The notes under the pieces are model-generated. The model was not told the origin of the DNA. It did no database searches and saw only the letters and a program-made list of their open reading frames with translations. 36,043 bases of DNA from Gammaproteobacteria bacterium (GTDB taxonomy: Bacteria > Pseudomonadota > Gammaproteobacteria > GRL18). This document shows positions 32,530-36,043 of this stretch, piece by piece (positions within the stretch are counted from its first letter, which is position 1; every line of letters begins with the position of its first letter). The stretch lies in assembly GCA_015488755.1 (NCBI GenBank), contig WFNB01000081.1, positions 1 to 36,043 on the forward strand, written 5' to 3'. The position numbers were made by a program, and so were the translations under genes.

Positions 32530-35049
32530 ATGAATAAAAACTGTAGCAATTTAAAAATGATGGTTACAAGCAAGCCTGTCGATGATTTAACAACCGTCCC
32601 AGCACTGGGAATGGATACCAAATCAGTCACCGACTGTTTTAGATACTACTACAATCATACCTTAGGCAGGAGCAAAAATTGTAAAGCAACGTATTATCCA
32701 TATAAAGCACTAAGCTTTACCTTAAGAGATCGTTTAATGGAGCGTTGGAAAAATACCCACTATGCCTATGAAGACAGCGATTGCAAAAGAACCTATTATT
32801 TATCTTTAGAATTTTTAATGGGTCGAGCTTTAAGCAATTGTATGCTTAATTTGGATCTGAACAAAACCATGCAAGAATCTTTTTATCAATTGGGTCTTGA
32901 TATGGAAGAAATTGCCGAGACGGAGCAAGATGCCGGTCTTGGGAACGGTGGCCTTGGTCGACTTGCTGCCTGCTTTCTTGACAGCTGTGCAAGCTTACAA
33001 CTACCCGTAAAGGGCTATGGCTTACGTTATGAATACGGTATGTTTAAACAGCGTATTGAAGCCGGTTATCAAGTTGAAGACACTGATCATTGGTTGTTAA
33101 ATGGTAATCCTTGGGAATTGGAACGTCCAGAATACACCCAACGAGTTAAATTTGGTGGTCACACAGAATACCACTCAAATAAAGATGGCAAGCTCAATGT
33201 TTATTGGGATGGCACTCGAGATGTCCTAGCAATTCCCTATGATATCCCAATTCCTGGTTTTAAGAATGGTACTGTTAATACCTTACGCCTATGGAAAGCT
33301 GCCGCTACTGATGAGTTTGATCTAGATGAATTTAACTCTGGTAGTTATACCGAAGCCGTAGCAGAAAAAAACTCTGCTGAACACATCACGATGGTGCTCT
33401 ATCCAAATGATGCCAGTGAAAATGGCAAAGAGCTACGCTTGCGCCAACAATATTTTCTTGCCTCAGCCAGCTTACAAGATGTCATCCGTGAATGGTTAAA
33501 AAACCATAATGATTTCAGTAATTTTGCTGAAAAAAATTGTTTTCAGCTTAATGACACCCATCCAACCATATCAATAGCAGAGTTTATGCGCTTATTAATT
33601 GATGAATACAATCATTCATGGGACGATGCTTGGGCAATTACCTGTAAAACAATGGCCTACACAAATCATACGCTACTGCCAGAAGCACTTGAAAAATGGT
33701 CTGTTAATTTATTCCACTCCTTACTACCCCGTCTATTAGAAATCATTTATGAAATCAATTCACGTTTCTTAAAAGAAGTCGCTATGCATTGGCCTGGGGA
33801 TTCCAATCGCATTAAAGAGATGTCCATTATAGAAGAAGGCCCTGTCGCTCATGTTCGCATGGCTTATTTAGCGATTGTAGGAAGCTTTTCGGTTAATGGT
33901 GTCGCTGCCTTACATACAGAATTATTAGAAAAAGGCCTATTTAATAATTTCTATCAATTATGGCCTCATAAATTTAACAATAAAACCAATGGTGTTACCC
34001 CAAGACGTTGGCTAGCGGGTTGCAATCCTAAATTGCGCCAGCTTATTAGCAAAAATATTGGTGAAAAATGGATAAAAGATCTATCACAATTAAAAAAATT
34101 ACAAAAAATTGCCTTTAAAAAAGAATTTCGTAATCAATGGAAAAAGATCAAACATGAAAATAAAGTTAAACTAGCTCAATTAGTTAAGTCACAATGCAAT
34201 GTCGACTTTAATACCGATGCTCTCTTTGACGTTCAAGTAAAACGTATTCATGAGTATAAGCGCCAATTACTTAACCTGCTGCATGTTATCCATTTATACA
34301 ACCGAATTAAATCGGGTGATACTAAAAACTGGACCAGCCGTTGCGTATTAATTGGTGGCAAAGCAGCACCTGGTTATGCTATGGCAAAACTTATTATTAA
34401 ACTGACTAATAATATTGCTGATGTCATCAATAATGACCCCCAAGCAGACGGTCTCTTAAAACTGGCATTTTTTCCTAATTATAATGTCTCAGCGATGGAA
34501 ATTATTTGTCCGGGCACAGATTTATCTGAACAAATTTCAACAGCTGGAAAAGAGGCTTCTGGTACTGGAAATATGAAATTTATGATGAATGGAGCACTTA
34601 CCATAGGCACCTTAGATGGGGCTAATATTGAAATTAGAGAAGAAGTGGGTAAAGAAAATTTCTTTTTATTTGGTCTCACCGCACAAGAGATTGAAGATAA
34701 ACAAAAACATTATGACCCAATAACCATAATTAATAATGATAGCGATATTAAAAATATTTTATCTATGCTTGAATCGGGGTATTTTAACCAATGCGAGCCT
34801 AATATTTTTGACCCCATAATTGAGTCACTCAAAAACCCTTATGATATGTGGATGACATTGGCTGATCTTCGCTCCTACATTGATGCCCAAGAACGAGTAT
34901 CAATTGCTTACCAAGATAGTAAGCATTGGAGCAATATGAGTATTCGTAATACCATTTGCAGCAGTAAGTTTTCTACTGATCGTACCATGGAAGAATATAA
35001 TCATGATATTTGGCAATTGGAAAAAGTCGCTTCTTACCCTGTAAAATAG
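32530..35049 (+). CDS. glgP: Glycogen/starch phosphorylase
   Basis: 839 residues from ATG 32530; the frame is open from a TTG 4 codons earlier, which I consider less likely. Family landmarks: YYLSLEFLMGRAL, LGNGGLGRLAACFLDS, YGMFKQ, FQLNDTHPTI, NGVTPRRW, VKRIHEYKRQ and the PLP-lysine motif GTGNMKFMMNGALTIGTLDGAN. It releases glucose-1-phosphate from glycogen in the cytosol. Length is normal. It stands alone behind an FNR-like box, which would fit glycogen use under oxygen limitation. A long hairpin follows. Confidence 0.97.
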   Translation: MNKNCSNLKMMVTSKPVDDLTTVPALGMDTKSVTDCFRYYYNHTLGRSKNCKATYYPYKALSFTLRDRLMERWKNTHYAYEDSDCKRTYYLSLEFLMGRALSNCMLNLDLNKTMQESFYQLGLDMEEIAETEQDAGLGNGGLGRLAACFLDSCASLQLPVKGYGLRYEYGMFKQRIEAGYQVEDTDHWLLNGNPWELERPEYTQRVKFGGHTEYHSNKDGKLNVYWDGTRDVLAIPYDIPIPGFKNGTVNTLRLWKAAATDEFDLDEFNSGSYTEAVAEKNSAEHITMVLYPNDASENGKELRLRQQYFLASASLQDVIREWLKNHNDFSNFAEKNCFQLNDTHPTISIAEFMRLLIDEYNHSWDDAWAITCKTMAYTNHTLLPEALEKWSVNLFHSLLPRLLEIIYEINSRFLKEVAMHWPGDSNRIKEMSIIEEGPVAHVRMAYLAIVGSFSVNGVAALHTELLEKGLFNNFYQLWPHKFNNKTNGVTPRRWLAGCNPKLRQLISKNIGEKWIKDLSQLKKLQKIAFKKEFRNQWKKIKHENKVKLAQLVKSQCNVDFNTDALFDVQVKRIHEYKRQLLNLLHVIHLYNRIKSGDTKNWTSRCVLIGGKAAPGYAMAKLIIKLTNNIADVINNDPQADGLLKLAFFPNYNVSAMEIICPGTDLSEQISTAGKEASGTGNMKFMMNGALTIGTLDGANIEIREEVGKENFFLFGLTAQEIEDKQKHYDPITIINNDSDIKNILSMLESGYFNQCEPNIFDPIIESLKNPYDMWMTLADLRSYIDAQERVSIAYQDSKHWSNMSIRNTICSSKFSTDRTMEEYNHDIWQLEKVASYPVK

Positions 35050-35058
35050 TAATATTAC

Positions 35059-35113
35059 AAACTCACTTCAATTCACTTTGAAATTTAAGATGAATTGAAG
35101 TGATGAGTTTTTG
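35059..35113 (+). terminator. Terminator after glgP
   Basis: CACTTCAATTCA (35064-35075) pairs perfectly with TGAATTGAAGTG (35091-35102). Outer AACTCA/TGAGTT pairing is offset by three bases and runs into a T-tract (GAGTTTTTG). Confidence 0.75.
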
Positions 35114-35126
35114 TTGCAAATTCTAT

Positions 35127-35468
35127 TTACTTATATTTTTTCATATTATTTCGTCGACTACCAGACTGAACAATAACGCCTTCTAAAACATCAATACCAC
35201 TGATTTCAACTGTTTCATAAATATCATTAAGTGGCTGCAAATAGTATTTATCCCCACGGATAATAAACTGCCGAAAAATATACTCGCCATCAATCTTAGC
35301 AATCACATAGGAACCGTCATTTACCACCGCTTCAGGATCGATAATAATAACGGTATCATGCTCAAATTCAGGTAACATGCTATCACCCAAGGCACGTAGA
35401 GCAAATACTTCTTTACCACTACAACTGCTCTCCATTGGGGGCATGATACTTTTAGGTCTTTCAGACAT
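35127..35468 (-). CDS. Lone S24 (LexA/UmuD-type) peptidase-fold protein without DNA-binding domain
   Basis: 113 residues. The catalytic-serine motif GDSMLPEF is at about 28-35, followed by IIIDPEAVVNDGSYVIAKIDGEYIFRQF. At the place of the catalytic lysine of LexA/UmuD (VKK or VKR context) the sequence has Arg in FRQF, so self-cleavage may be lost. No helix-turn-helix precedes the domain, unlike LexA or phage repressors. The C-terminus is basic (SRRNNMKKYK). I recall similar short proteins in other proteobacteria with the same arginine, so it may be a family trait rather than decay. It is convergent with glgP. Role unknown. Confidence 0.8.
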   Translation of the reverse strand: MSERPKSIMPPMESSCSGKEVFALRALGDSMLPEFEHDTVIIIDPEAVVNDGSYVIAKIDGEYIFRQFIIRGDKYYLQPLNDIYETVEISGIDVLEGVIVQSGSRRNNMKKYK

Positions 35469-35555
35469 TACTTGCTCGCTTTAAGATAATTTAAGTTTAA
35501 GACTATATGGGCTAGTTATTTTTAGCCACAACAAGGTAGAGATTATTTTAAATTA

Positions 35556-35584
35556 TTGCAATTAAAAATAAAACACGCTATTTT
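35556..35584 (+). promoter_or_regulatory. Candidate promoter for the 63-residue gene at 35628
   Basis: TTGCAA (35556-35561), 17-bp spacer, TATTTT (35579-35584), predicting a start near 35591. The ribosome-binding site downstream lies in a perfect palindrome GGATATATCC (35616-35625), which could mask it in RNA. Consensus match moderate. Confidence 0.3.
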
Positions 35585-35627
35585 ATAACAGAATTTATTT
35601 TAACACTAAAACAGAGGATATATCCTA

Positions 35628-35819
35628 ATGAACGAAGATAGCTTAAAACTAAAAGAAGGCGCAGAGCTAAATATAGAAGATGTTGCCAAGATTGCCTGTG
35701 CATTAAAGTCACTATCCGCCTATACAACTCTTGCCTGTGCCGAAGAAGAAAGCCCTGAAGATCTAGAAGCTATCGTCGATGAAGGGCTTGACTCAATAAA
35801 TAATTTATTTGATATGTAA
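35628..35819 (+). CDS. Small acidic hypothetical protein
   Basis: 63 residues, strongly acidic and helical: LKEGAELNIEDVAKIACALKSL, then ACAEEESPEDLEAIVDEGLDSIN. Two cysteines near 28 and 37. AGAGGA sits 10 nt before the ATG and a very strong terminator follows, so it is a monocistronic gene. No family recognised and no functional context apart from its neighbours. Confidence 0.7.
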   Translation: MNEDSLKLKEGAELNIEDVAKIACALKSLSAYTTLACAEEESPEDLEAIVDEGLDSINNLFDM

Positions 35820-35858
35820 ACATTAAGTAAACTATTTACTAATTATCTGCTTTATAAA

Positions 35859-35892
35859 AAAAGCCCGAATATTATTTAATATTCGGGCTTTT
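35859..35892. terminator. Strong bidirectional terminator
   Basis: AAAAGCCCGAATATTA (35859-35874) pairs perfectly over 16 bp with TAATATTCGGGCTTTT (35877-35892). T-runs exist on both strands, so it can also end the minus-strand frame that starts beyond the window. Confidence 0.95.
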
Positions 35893-35971
35893 CTGTAACA
35901 CTATAAGTGCATCTTGTCATTTCAAGGCATTTCACCCAGTTAGGTAAAACACCTTGTTTAATGAGTCGGAT

Positions 35972-36043
35972 TTACTTCATTAATTGTGTCTTATCAACCA
36001 CATCAACGTGCTCAACCTTGAAACAGTTCCAAGTTTGAGTCGC
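35972..36043 (-). CDS. C-terminal end of an unidentified gene, cut by window edge
   Basis: An open minus-strand frame enters from the right edge and stops at 35972-35974. The 23 visible residues end NCFKVEHVDVVDKTQLMK, which has the look of a real protein tail. The shared terminator at 35859-35892 supports a gene ending here. Too short to name. Confidence 0.4.
   Translation of the reverse strand, partial: ATQTWNCFKVEHVDVVDKTQLMK

Noticed and set aside
1-36043. tRNA, rRNA, integrase or attachment sites marking a genomic island
   Set aside because: No tRNA-like cloverleaf, rRNA stretch or integrase gene was recognised. Composition looks uniform, so I do not claim an island despite the transposase scrap and the repeats.

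Overview
The window is AT-rich chromosomal DNA, almost certainly from a gammaproteobacterial sulfur oxidiser. The main evidence is a complete reverse-type dissimilatory sulfite reductase (rDsr) locus, dsrABEFHCMKLJOP, with dsrN, dsrR and dsrS nearby. The DsrEFH trio and a DsrL-type oxidoreductase mark the oxidative (sulfur-globule or sulfane-sulfur oxidising) form of the pathway, as in Allochromatium-like bacteria and many Thiotrichales and SUP05-like lineages. The species cannot be named from this sequence. Glycogen phosphorylase, c-di-GMP signalling and a NarX/NarL-type two-component system argue against a strongly reduced endosymbiont.

Layout. 1-146: C-terminal scrap resembling an IS66-type transposase. 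227-3096 (+): exported tandem rhodanese, 2 nt before a membrane GGDEF/EAL protein. 3135-3246: first copy of a palindromic mobile-looking repeat. 3251-5016: a DUF2461 gene and two small unknown genes. 11266 down to 5053 (-): one run of genes, Sel1-repeat protein, MoxR ATPase, DUF2201/VWA protein, DsrS, glutaredoxin, siroheme synthase CysG and a small unknown. This run supplies siroheme for DsrAB and probably carries accessory factors. 11727-13762: four genes, three of unknown function and one PKHD-type hydroxylase, bounded by two near-identical bidirectional terminators. 25157 down to 13830 (-): the dsrA-P operon. 25158-25713: divergent regulatory region with an FNR-like box and a candidate dsrA promoter. 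25714-29795 (+): small unknown, a solo Cas6 (Cmx6-like) protein, second repeat copy, a cysteine-less DsrC paralogue (RspA type), small unknown, dsrN and dsrR. 29889-32317 (+): sensor kinase and response regulator. 32530-35049 (+): glycogen phosphorylase behind another FNR-like box. 35127-36043: a lone S24-fold protein, a small unknown, a strong terminator and the tail of an unidentified gene.

How the genes fit together (family knowledge): siroheme from CysG, possibly amidated by DsrN, enters DsrAB. DsrEFH passes sulfur to the C-terminal cysteines of DsrC. The DsrC persulfide/trisulfide is oxidised by DsrAB with DsrL, and the DsrMKJOP membrane complex links the thiol/disulfide state of DsrC to quinone and periplasmic electron carriers. 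The most unusual points are the solo Cas6-like RNA-endonuclease-fold protein inside the dsr locus, directly followed by a hairpin-rich MITE-like element; the inverted second copy of that element 23.5 kb away, bracketing the dsr and cysG genes; the Cys-less DsrC paralogue; and dsrS linked to a MoxR/VWA chaperone pair.
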